NCBI GenBank assembly: GCA_047635375.1
Contig: JBLIKP010000067.1
Location: 1-13,447 of the forward strand
DNA length: 13,447 nt
Direction of reading: 5' to 3'
Source: JBLIKP01 sp047635375
GTDB taxonomy: Bacteria > Bacteroidota > Bacteroidia > Sphingobacteriales > Sphingobacteriaceae
The position numbers and the translations under genes are program-made. Positions 7,447 through 13,016 of this stretch are shown piece by piece. Positions within the stretch are counted from its first letter, which is position 1. Every line of letters starts with the position of its first letter. The notes beneath the pieces are model-generated. The model was not told the origin of the DNA and made no database searches. It worked only from the letters and a program-made list of their open reading frames with translations.

Positions 7447-8153
7447 CCTAAATTTCCATTGGCAATATTAGCAATCATGACTGAAGCTAATGCTGCAGTT
7501 TCTGTACGCATTCTTTGATCTCCTAGCGTCACTTCCTTTGCACCCCAAGCTTTTATTTGATCAACTTCCTCTGGAGTAAAATCTCCTTCGGGACCAATAA
7601 ATATGGTTAGGTTTTGGCTGTTGCCGATGGAGGACAATAAACTGGCTTTGTCACCTTCGTTGCAATGCGCAACGAATGATTGCCCGTCTGGTTTGCTGTC
7701 CAAATACTGAGACAAAGACAACGGTTCTTCCAAACTTGGCAAATAGGCTTTTAGGCTTTGCTTCATAGCAGAAAGAACTACTTTTTGCCCGCGATCAATT
7801 TTATAAACCGTGCGCTCACTGTTTTTGGTAAATATGGGCGAAATGGTATCAATTCCTATTTCTGTAGCCTTTTCTAAAAACCACTCGAAGCGAGAAAGAT
7901 TTTTTGTTGGAGCAATAACTAGGTTTAATTTAAAGCTCCTTTTCCCAAAATCAAGCTTGGACTGCTCGATGGTCAACACAGATTTCTTTTTATGCGCAAG
8001 ATTAACACTTCCTTTATGCCATCCCCCACAACCATCCACGACCACGACTTCGTCCCCAGGTTCTAGCCTAAGAACTTGCGCAAGATGCTTGCTCTCCTCT
8101 TCTGACAAGAGACATTCACCATTTGAAATTTGGGACGAATAAAATAAACGCAT
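7443..8153 (-). CDS. rsmE: 16S rRNA (uracil-1498-N3)-methyltransferase RsmE
   Basis: A 236-residue SPOUT-class methyltransferase that transfers a methyl group from S-adenosylmethionine to N3 of U1498 in 16S rRNA. An N-terminal PUA-like RNA-binding part (about 1-70) contains HLAQVLRL at 23-30. The SPOUT catalytic domain contains EKATEIG at 94-100, FIGPEGDF at 185-192 and LGDQRMRTETA at 210-220; the last two form the knot that binds the methyl donor. The family usually reads LGxxILRTETA, so the Gln-Arg-Met at 213-215 is a mild variant. Length is normal. The start at 8153 (MRLFYS) is typical for the family in Bacteroidota. Confidence 0.94.
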   Translation of the reverse strand: MRLFYSSQISNGECLLSEEESKHLAQVLRLEPGDEVVVVDGCGGWHKGSVNLAHKKKSVLTIEQSKLDFGKRSFKLNLVIAPTKNLSRFEWFLEKATEIGIDTISPIFTKNSERTVYKIDRGQKVVLSAMKQSLKAYLPSLEEPLSLSQYLDSKPDGQSFVAHCNEGDKASLLSSIGNSQNLTIFIGPEGDFTPEEVDQIKAWGAKEVTLGDQRMRTETAALASVMIANIANGNLG

Positions 8154-8192
8154 TTAGGTAAAACAAAAAACTTAACAATTACTTTAATATAA

Positions 8193-8209
8193 GTTAAAAC
8201 CTTTTTAAC
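8193..8209. repeat. short AT-rich inverted repeat upstream of the microprotein gene
   Basis: GTTAAAA (8193-8199) and TTTTAAC (8203-8209) form a perfect 7-base dyad with a 3-base spacer. It lies between the divergent rsmE and microprotein genes, centred about 40 bases upstream of the predicted microprotein transcript start. That is a plausible regulator site, but short AT-rich dyads also occur by chance. Confidence 0.35.
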
Positions 8210-8212
8210 CAA

Positions 8213-8238
8213 TTGAAAGCAACCTATTTATAATTTTG
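8213..8238 (+). promoter_or_regulatory. candidate promoter of the 34-residue microprotein gene
   Basis: TAATTTTG at 8231-8238 matches the -7 consensus TAnnTTTG at every fixed base. A TTG at 8213-8215 lies 15 bases upstream, somewhat closer than the usual -33 spacing. The predicted transcript start is about 20 bases before the ATG at 8264, a leader length that suits this group. Confidence 0.5.
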
Positions 8239-8263
8239 GGGACTAAGTAATAAATCTAACAAA

Positions 8264-8368
8264 ATGTCAGAAGTAACACTATGTTTATTTACAATCGGAG
8301 GGCTGGTAATGTTAGCGTGGTACCTAAGTCCGTTTGACATAAACTTTACAGAAAAAGAGGAAGATTAA
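8264..8368 (+). CDS. 34-residue single-pass membrane microprotein, unrecognised
   Basis: The open frame encodes MSEVTLCLFTIGGLVMLAWYLSPFDINFTEKEED. It has a short polar start, one hydrophobic helix (about residues 5-21, ending WYL), then SPFDINF and a very acidic tail (EKEED). That is the look of a small membrane protein with its charged tail on one face. Three things support it: it fills an otherwise long gap between rsmE and fumC; a full-consensus -7 element lies 26 bases upstream of its ATG; and its 3' end falls in a terminator hairpin. I do not recognise the family, and no function should be assumed. Microproteins of this size often associate with respiratory or transport complexes, but nothing here shows a partner. 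The main alternative is a chance short ORF inside a non-coding transcript. Confidence 0.6.
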   Translation: MSEVTLCLFTIGGLVMLAWYLSPFDINFTEKEED

Positions 8369-8383
8369 ATTTTAACCTTCCTC
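8351..8383 (-). terminator. terminator of fumC, shared with the convergent microprotein gene
   Basis: GAGGAAG (8357-8363) pairs with CTTCCTC (8377-8383), and TTAA/TTAA extends the stem inside after one mismatch. On the minus strand the stem is followed by TTTTTC (8356-8351), giving a good fumC terminator 9 bases after the fumC stop. On the plus strand it is followed by the weaker GTAATTTTC and may serve the microprotein gene, whose stop codon lies in the upper stem and loop. Confidence 0.75.
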
Positions 8384-8391
8384 GTAATTTT

Positions 8392-9789
8392 CTACATTCC
8401 ACCGATCATTTTTGATGGGTCAACCCATTCGTCAAATTCGGCTTCCGTTAAATATTCTAGTGCTAATGCCGCTGCCTTTAAGGTAGATCCTTCTTGGTGG
8501 GCTTTCTTGGCAATCTTCGCTGCTTTCTCGTATCCGATATGCGGATTCAATGCCGTAACCAACATCAACGAATTATCTAAATTTTCTTTTATTGCGCCAT
8601 GATTTGGTTCAATACCAACGCAACAGTTCCTGTTAAAGCTTCTGCAAGCATCACCTATCAAACGAGCACTTTGCAGTAAGTTTGCCGCCATAACTGGTTT
8701 GAAAACATTCAGCTCAAAATGACCATTCATTCCACCAACATTAATGGTAACGTCATTCCCAAAAACTTGGGCGCATACCATAGTTAAGGCTTCGGCTTGA
8801 GTTGGATTAACCTTGCCTGGCATAATTGAAGACCCTGGCTCATTTTCAGGGATTAAAATCTCTCCGATACCACAGCGAGGTCCGCTTGCCAATAAACGAA
8901 TGTCATTACCAATTTTCATTAAACTGGCAGCCAAAGTTTTTAAAGCTCCTGAAACTTCAACGATGGCATCGTGACCGGCTAAGGCTTCAAATTTATTTTC
9001 TGCAGTTATAAAAGGTAGGCCAGAAATCTCAGCGATTTTCTTAGCTACATTTACAGAATATCCTTTTGGTGTGTTAATTCCCGTTCCGACAGCCGTTCCG
9101 CCCAAAGCCAATTCTGAAAGATGAGCTAATGTGTTTTTTACTGCACGTAAACCGTGATTTAATTGTGAAACATAACCTGAAAACTCTTGTCCTAAAGTTA
9201 ATGGCGTTGCATCCATTAGGTGAGTTCTCCCGATTTTGACGATGTTCATGTTTGCTTCAGCTTTTTTCTGAAGTGTATCACGCAATTCCTCCACGCCTGG
9301 AATGGTGCTTTCAATAATCATCTTGTACGATGCGATATGCATTGCAGTAGGATAAGTATCGTTTGAACTTTGTGATTTATTTACATCATCATTTGGATGA
9401 ATAACTTTTGACTCATCGATAAGGGTTCCCCCGTTTATAACATGCGCTCTATTTGCAATGACCTCATTACAATTCATGTTGCTTTGAGTCCCAGAACCAG
9501 TTTGCCAAATCACTAAGGGAAATTGATCATCTAATTTTCCAGAGCGTATCTCTTGACATACTTTAGAAATCAAATCAGCCTTTTCTGCCGATAAAATTCC
9601 AGCATCAGCATTTGTAAAGGCCGCTGCTTCTTTAAGAATTGAAAAAGCATAAATAATTTCCAAAGGCATTTGCGCTTTATCTCCGCCAATTTCAAAATTC
9701 ATCCTTGAACGCTGTGTTTGCGCGCCCCAATATTTATCGGCAGGCACTTTAACCTCGCCCATTGTGTCTCTTTCAATTCTATAATCCAT
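8392..9789 (-). CDS. fumC: class II fumarate hydratase (fumarase C)
   Basis: A 465-residue, iron-independent fumarase that interconverts fumarate and L-malate in the TCA cycle; the family forms cytosolic homotetramers. The fumarase/aspartase signature GSSIMPGKVNP is at 319-329, with the catalytic Ser at about 320. The active-site His190 lies in KIGRTHLMDATP. GSGTQSNMNCNEV (98-110) and the SSNDTYPTAMHIA block (141-153) are the other substrate-site regions. Length and order match E. coli FumC closely. It is a single gene with its own promoter and terminator, divergent from the MaoC-like gene across a 192-base region that holds a long palindrome. Its leader also contains a small GACGG/CCGTC dyad (9804-9821), 15 bases before the ATG. 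Confidence 0.96.
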   Translation of the reverse strand: MDYRIERDTMGEVKVPADKYWGAQTQRSRMNFEIGGDKAQMPLEIIYAFSILKEAAAFTNADAGILSAEKADLISKVCQEIRSGKLDDQFPLVIWQTGSGTQSNMNCNEVIANRAHVINGGTLIDESKVIHPNDDVNKSQSSNDTYPTAMHIASYKMIIESTIPGVEELRDTLQKKAEANMNIVKIGRTHLMDATPLTLGQEFSGYVSQLNHGLRAVKNTLAHLSELALGGTAVGTGINTPKGYSVNVAKKIAEISGLPFITAENKFEALAGHDAIVEVSGALKTLAASLMKIGNDIRLLASGPRCGIGEILIPENEPGSSIMPGKVNPTQAEALTMVCAQVFGNDVTINVGGMNGHFELNVFKPVMAANLLQSARLIGDACRSFNRNCCVGIEPNHGAIKENLDNSLMLVTALNPHIGYEKAAKIAKKAHQEGSTLKAAALALEYLTEAEFDEWVDPSKMIGGM

Positions 9790-9847
9790 TTTATTTTTAT
9801 TGTGACGGAAATTTAACCGTCCGTTATCATCAAATTATTAGGAAGGC

Positions 9848-9876
9848 CAAAGATAAGGTTATCCATAAAAAATCAA
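9848..9876 (-). promoter_or_regulatory. fumC promoter (-33 and -7 elements)
   Basis: On the minus strand TTG (9876-9874) is followed after 18 bases by TATCTTTG (9855-9848), a full match to TAnnTTTG. The predicted transcript start is near 9843, giving a leader of about 54 bases. This is one of the best promoter matches in the window. Confidence 0.6.
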
Positions 9877-9891
9877 GGAAATATATTGTTG

Positions 9892-9931
9892 AATAAACTT
9901 ATTACTTGTTTCAACAAGTAATAAGTTTATT
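9892..9931. repeat. perfect 40-base palindrome between fumC and the MaoC-like gene
   Basis: Two 19-base arms, AATAAACTTATTACTTGTT (9892-9910) and its exact reverse complement (9913-9931), flank a 2-base centre TC. Each arm contains a smaller dyad, so the whole is three abutting palindromes: AATAA-AC-TTATT, ACTTGTT-TC-AACAAGT and AATAA-GT-TTATT. Neither flanking gene reads into it, and it lacks a following T-run, so a simple terminator is unlikely. It lies upstream of both divergent promoters, where a regulator site would sit. Confidence 0.95.
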
Positions 9932-9938
9932 TGATACT

Positions 9939-9946
9939 TATCTTTA
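9939..9946 (+). promoter_or_regulatory. candidate -7 element of the MaoC-like gene
   Basis: TATCTTTA differs from TAnnTTTG only in the last base. It would give a leader of about 30 bases before the ATG at 9982. No -33 TTTG lies at the usual spacing: that place is taken by the right arm of the 40-base palindrome. With the fumC -7 element on the other side it forms a mirrored pair (AAAGATAAG at 9849-9857, CTTATCTTT at 9937-9945). Confidence 0.4.
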
Positions 9947-9981
9947 CGGACCCTTAAACACAAAAAAAGTCTCCTTAAAAC

Positions 9982-10428
9982 ATGAAGAATCTCACCCTGG
10001 AAGCAAATCAACTAATCGAAGGCGTTTCGTTCTCCTTTCCCTCTTTTAAACTTACTGAGCAGGAAATTATTGATTTTGCTCTACTTCTTGATCCTCAAAA
10101 AATTCATATAGATAAAGCTTTTGCCGAAGCTTCGATGTTTGGCGGGATTATCTCAAGTGGAGCACATCCCTATCACGTTGCGCATAAAAAATATTGGATT
10201 CCACTGGCAGAAAAAACCTTTTTATGTGGGTTATACATTAGAAATTGGGATTTCCTAGCTCCTATTTATCCGGAGAAAGAAATACATCCAACATATTCAA
10301 TAATAAAAGTTAATCCATCCGTCAAGGGCAATACTGCCGAAGTTCAATGGTTACTTGAATTTTTTGATTCAGAAAAAAACCTTCTTCAATCATTAGATGT
10401 AGGAGTTCTACATTCCATAAAGGGTTAG
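9982..10428 (+). CDS. MaoC-like hotdog-fold dehydratase/hydratase
   Basis: A 148-residue single hotdog-fold protein of the MaoC/R-hydratase type, which usually adds water to an enoyl-CoA or removes it from a 3-hydroxyacyl-CoA. The catalytic Asp37 and His42 (DPQKIHID) keep the Asp-x4-His spacing of (R)-specific enoyl-CoA hydratase. They are followed by FAEASMFGGIISSGAHPYHV (47-66), close to the usual FGxxIASG block. The active pair is intact, so activity is plausible; the substrate is unknown. It sits opposite fumC across a palindrome-containing region and overlaps a possible small convergent gene by four bases. No fatty-acid genes lie beside it to narrow the role. Confidence 0.85.
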   Translation: MKNLTLEANQLIEGVSFSFPSFKLTEQEIIDFALLLDPQKIHIDKAFAEASMFGGIISSGAHPYHVAHKKYWIPLAEKTFLCGLYIRNWDFLAPIYPEKEIHPTYSIIKVNPSVKGNTAEVQWLLEFFDSEKNLLQSLDVGVLHSIKG

Positions 10429-10604
10429 TTAGGCAGAAATACTGAGCTTATCCGAGGAGGGCTTTTAAATGTGATTGTTTTTGAGGGAGTGGCAAACTCA
10501 ACATTTTCCTTCACCTCTAAACTAGAATCTACCTTAAAGCTAAATTTAATTACAAACACTAAAGTCACCAAAAGTAGTATTCCTTTAATTTCACGATATA
10601 ACAT
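10425..10604 (-). CDS. possible small single-pass membrane protein, unrecognised
   Basis: From the ATG at 10604 the frame gives 59 residues: MLYREIKG, one hydrophobic helix (about residues 8-24, GILLLVTLVFVIKFSF), then a polar C-terminal part (KVDSSLEVKENVEF ... SVFLPN). An upstream in-frame ATG at 10679 would give 84 residues, but it adds a basic stretch before the helix without clear support. Reasons to believe the gene: it fits the 376-base gap between the MaoC-like gene and ffh; its stop overlaps the MaoC-like stop by four bases, like every other convergent pair here; and a near-consensus -7 (TAAACTTG, 10610-10617, minus) lies just before the start. I recognise no family. A chance ORF remains quite possible. 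Confidence 0.42.
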   Translation of the reverse strand: MLYREIKGILLLVTLVFVIKFSFKVDSSLEVKENVEFATPSKTITFKSPPRISSVFLPN

Positions 10605-10687
10605 ATTTGCAAGTTTAGGTAGTTCTCTGACCCATAGATGTTTTTTGTGGTTGCATTTAATAAACGTGTTCTTTATCAAGAAATTGT

Positions 10688-10711
10688 GCCCTAATAATTA
10701 GGGCGGTTTTT
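10688..10711 (+). terminator. hairpin with short T-run between the MaoC-like gene and ffh
   Basis: GCCCTAA (10688-10694) pairs perfectly with TTAGGGC (10698-10704) around a TAA loop, followed by GG and five T residues (10707-10711). It fits a plus-strand terminator that isolates ffh from upstream transcription, although the nearest plus-strand stop codon is about 260 bases away. Confidence 0.5.
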
Positions 10712-10777
10712 GTAAAAGAATTAATTCCAATCTTGTTCATTCCCTGCTATTGTCAAGCAAAAACAATTTACTTTTAT

Positions 10778-10785
10778 TAACTTTG
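10778..10785 (+). promoter_or_regulatory. candidate -7 promoter element of ffh
   Basis: TAACTTTG matches TAnnTTTG exactly and would start a leader of about 15 bases before the ffh ATG at 10805. The -33 region is not a clear match. Between the upstream hairpin (ending 10711) and this element I see nothing else. Confidence 0.5.
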
Positions 10786-10804
10786 CGCCAAATTCGCTGT
10801 AATT

Positions 10805-12133
10805 ATGTTCGAAAATTTAACCGATAAGCTCGAGAGTGCATTTAAGTTATTAAAAGGTCAGGGGTCAATCTCTGAAGTTAACGTTGCCGAAACCATGAAG
10901 GAAGTCCGAAGGGCTTTGCTTGACGCCGATGTTAACTTTAAAATCGCCAAACAATTTACCGATAATGTAAAGGAAAAAGCTCTTGGACAGGGAGTTCTAA
11001 CCTCCATATCTCCGGGTCAACAGTTGGTGAAAATTGCTAATGACGAACTTCGTGAGCTAATGGGCGGGCAAAAAACCGACCTAAACCTTAGCGGAAATCC
11101 TGCCATTATATTGATGTCTGGACTTCAGGGTTCAGGAAAAACCACTTTCACTGCTAAGTTGGCAAACCACCTTAAGTCAAAAGGTAAAAACCCGATGATG
11201 GCAGCTTGTGATGTTTATCGTCCTGCGGCAATCGACCAATTACACGTTTTAGGAGAACAAATTGGAACTCCAGTATACTCAAATAAAGAGGAGAAAAATC
11301 CTACCAAAATAGCTCAAGCTGCAATAAAAGAGGCTAAAGCACAAAATTGCGACGTTCTTATCGTCGATACAGCGGGGCGTCTTGCTGTGGATGAGGCGAT
11401 GATGAATGAAATTGCTGACCTTAAATCGGCGTTGAAGCCAGACGAAATTCTTTTTGTTGTAGACGCGATGACAGGGCAAGATGCTGTTAATACAGCCAAA
11501 GCGTTTAACGACAAACTAAACTTCGACGGGGTAATTCTTACCAAATTAGATGGTGATACTCGTGGAGGAGCTGCTTTGTCTATTAAGACTGTTGTTGAAA
11601 AACCTATTAAATTCGTGGGTACCGGTGAAAAAATGGATGCAATTGATGTATTCCATCCAGACCGTATGGCGAACCGTATCCTAGGAATGGGAGACATTGT
11701 TTCTTTTGTTGAAAAAGCTCAAGAACAATTCGACGAAGCAGAGGCTGCCACGCTTAAAAAGAAAATTCACAAGAATAAATTTGATTTTAATGATTTCTTA
11801 AGCCAAATCGGACAAATTAAAAAAATGGGTAACCTAAAAGACCTTATGGGAATGATTCCAGGGGTAGGCAAAGCCATGAAAAACGTCGATATCGATGACG
11901 ATGCCTTCAAAAGTATTGAAGCTATTATTCAATCAATGTCCAATGAAGAGCGCGAAAACCCAGAAATCATTGACGGATCAAGAAGAAAGAGAATCGCTTC
12001 TGGATCAGGAACTGACATCACCGAAGTAAATCGTTTGATCAAACAATTCGACGATATGAAGAAAATGATGAAGATGATGTCTAAGGGTGGCGGAATGAGC
12101 CAAATGATGCGCAACATGCCAATGGGAAAATAA
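10805..12133 (+). CDS. ffh: signal recognition particle GTPase Ffh
   Basis: A 442-residue cytosolic GTPase that, with 4.5S RNA, binds signal sequences on translating ribosomes and hands them to FtsY at the membrane. The N domain (about 1-90) includes ALLDADVN at 37-44. The G domain has the P-loop GLQGSGKTT at 106-114, DVYRPAAIDQL at 136-146, DTAGR at 188-192 and TKLDGDTRGG at 246-255. The methionine-rich M domain (about 305-442) ends KKMMKMMSKGGGMSQMMRNM and holds the RNA-binding helix region around GSGTDITEVNRLIKQFD. Length is normal. The stop is followed by two more in-frame TAA codons (12131-12139). rpsP follows 104 bases later behind its own promoter. No 4.5S RNA gene is visible in the window. 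Confidence 0.97.
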   Translation: MFENLTDKLESAFKLLKGQGSISEVNVAETMKEVRRALLDADVNFKIAKQFTDNVKEKALGQGVLTSISPGQQLVKIANDELRELMGGQKTDLNLSGNPAIILMSGLQGSGKTTFTAKLANHLKSKGKNPMMAACDVYRPAAIDQLHVLGEQIGTPVYSNKEEKNPTKIAQAAIKEAKAQNCDVLIVDTAGRLAVDEAMMNEIADLKSALKPDEILFVVDAMTGQDAVNTAKAFNDKLNFDGVILTKLDGDTRGGAALSIKTVVEKPIKFVGTGEKMDAIDVFHPDRMANRILGMGDIVSFVEKAQEQFDEAEAATLKKKIHKNKFDFNDFLSQIGQIKKMGNLKDLMGMIPGVGKAMKNVDIDDDAFKSIEAIIQSMSNEERENPEIIDGSRRKRIASGSGTDITEVNRLIKQFDDMKKMMKMMSKGGGMSQMMRNMPMGK

Positions 12134-12159
12134 TAATAATACAATTAATTTCCCATTCT

Positions 12160-12190
12160 TTTGAATTTCAAATAATTAACACGACTTTTG
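12160..12190 (+). promoter_or_regulatory. candidate rpsP-rimM promoter
   Basis: TTTG at 12160-12163 is followed after exactly 19 bases by GACTTTTG (12183-12190), which departs from TAnnTTTG at one fixed base. The spacing is the consensus one. The predicted transcript start is near 12195, giving a leader of about 40 bases. Confidence 0.5.
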
Positions 12191-12193
12191 CAA

Positions 12194-12212
12194 TCCCTTA
12201 ATTTTTAGGGGA
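12194..12212 (+). promoter_or_regulatory. hairpin at the start of the rpsP leader
   Basis: TCCCTTAA (12194-12201) pairs with TTAGGGGA (12205-12212), eight pairs with one G-U wobble, around a TTT loop. It begins at about the predicted transcript start and ends 25 bases before the rpsP ATG. No T-run follows, so it is not a good terminator for ffh. A leader element, perhaps an S16 autoregulatory site, is a possibility, not a demonstrated fact. Confidence 0.4.
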
Positions 12213-12237
12213 ACTACACATTTAATAACTATTTATT

Positions 12238-13008
12238 ATGCCTGTAAGAATTAGATTACAAAGACACGGAAGAAAAGGCTATCCGTTTTATCACATTGTA
12301 GTAGCAGATTCGAGATCACCACGTGATGGTAAGTACCTCGAAAGGATTGGAGTTTACAACCCAAACACAAATCCGGCTACTATAGATCTTGACACAGAGA
12401 AAGCTGTAGATTGGATGTCCAAAGGTGCACAACCTTCTGACACTGCTGCTGCAATCCTTCGTTACAAAGGTGCTATGTTAATGAAGCACTTAAACGCTGG
12501 TGTTAAAAAAGGTGCCTTAACTCAAGATCAAGCCGACAAAAAGTTCACTGCTTGGATCGAAGAAAAGCAAAACAAAGTTGATGGTAAGAAGCAAACTCTT
12601 GCTGACACTGCTGCTGCACAAGCAAAAACTGTTTTTGACGCAGAATCTGCTGTTAACAAAACACGTGCTGAGGCTTTAGCTAAAAAACGTTCTGACTTAG
12701 CTGCTGTACTAGAAGCATCTGCGAAAGCTGTTGCTGCTGAGGCTGCTGGCGAAGAAGTTGCTGAAGAAGCTCCTGTTGCCGAAGAGGCTCCTGTTGCTGA
12801 AGCTGCTGCCGAAGAGGCTCCTGTTGTTGAAGCTGCTGCTGAAGAGGCTCCTGTTGTTGAAGCTGCTGCTGAAGAAGCTCCTGTTGTTGAAGCTGCTGCT
12901 GAAGAAGCTCCTGTTGCTGAAGCTGCTGCTGAAGAAGCTCCTGTTGCTGAGGCTCCGGCTGAAGAAGCACCTGCTGCTGACGACACAAAAGAAGAGAAAA
13001 AAGACTAA
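12238..13008 (+). CDS. rpsP: 30S ribosomal protein S16 with long repetitive acidic tail
   Basis: A 256-residue protein. The first roughly 80 residues are the normal S16 fold (MPVRIRLQRHGRKGYPFYHIVVADSRSPRDGKYLERIGVYNP), which binds 16S rRNA and helps assemble the 30S subunit. Residues about 80-165 form a charged, probably helical extension (LTQDQADKKFTAWIEEKQNKVDGKK ... KTRAEALAKKRSDL). Residues about 175-256 are almost only Ala, Glu, Pro and Val, built from a ten-residue unit EEAPVVEAAA repeated six times, ending DDTKEEKKD. E. coli S16 has 82 residues, so two thirds of this protein is extra. Tails of this kind are, to my knowledge, common on S16 in flavobacteria, but their role is unknown; this one is likely disordered and strongly acidic. 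rimM follows after 8 bases, the usual ribosome-assembly pairing. Confidence 0.95.
   Translation: MPVRIRLQRHGRKGYPFYHIVVADSRSPRDGKYLERIGVYNPNTNPATIDLDTEKAVDWMSKGAQPSDTAAAILRYKGAMLMKHLNAGVKKGALTQDQADKKFTAWIEEKQNKVDGKKQTLADTAAAQAKTVFDAESAVNKTRAEALAKKRSDLAAVLEASAKAVAAEAAGEEVAEEAPVAEEAPVAEAAAEEAPVVEAAAEEAPVVEAAAEEAPVVEAAAEEAPVAEAAAEEAPVAEAPAEEAPAADDTKEEKKD
12763..12978 (+). repeat. 30-base tandem repeat array inside rpsP
   Basis: Six full 30-base units run from 12781 to 12960, each encoding a variant of EEAPV(V/A)EAAA. An 18-base partial unit comes before (12763-12780) and a decaying one after (12961-12978). The middle units (12811-12900) differ from each other by only one or two synonymous bases, mostly GAG/GAA, which implies recent duplication or conversion. 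Confidence 0.95.
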
Positions 13009-13016
13009 TTCTTTCG

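Noticed and set aside
9892..9931. The 40-base palindrome as an ordinary bidirectional terminator
   Set aside because: Both flanking genes are transcribed away from it, no T-run follows either arm, and the fumC terminator is found elsewhere (8351-8383).
10471..10701. Plus-strand 76-codon ORF between the MaoC-like gene and ffh
   Set aside because: No promoter or recognisable features, and it ends inside the hairpin; the minus-strand frame with a membrane helix is the better candidate.
12131..12139. Three tandem in-frame TAA codons after ffh as a recoding or special stop signal
   Set aside because: Tandem stops are common in AT-rich genomes and nothing downstream in frame looks coding.
12763..12978. 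Regular 30-base repeat as a CRISPR array
   Set aside because: The units abut with no spacers, stay in the rpsP reading frame and encode a periodic protein tail.
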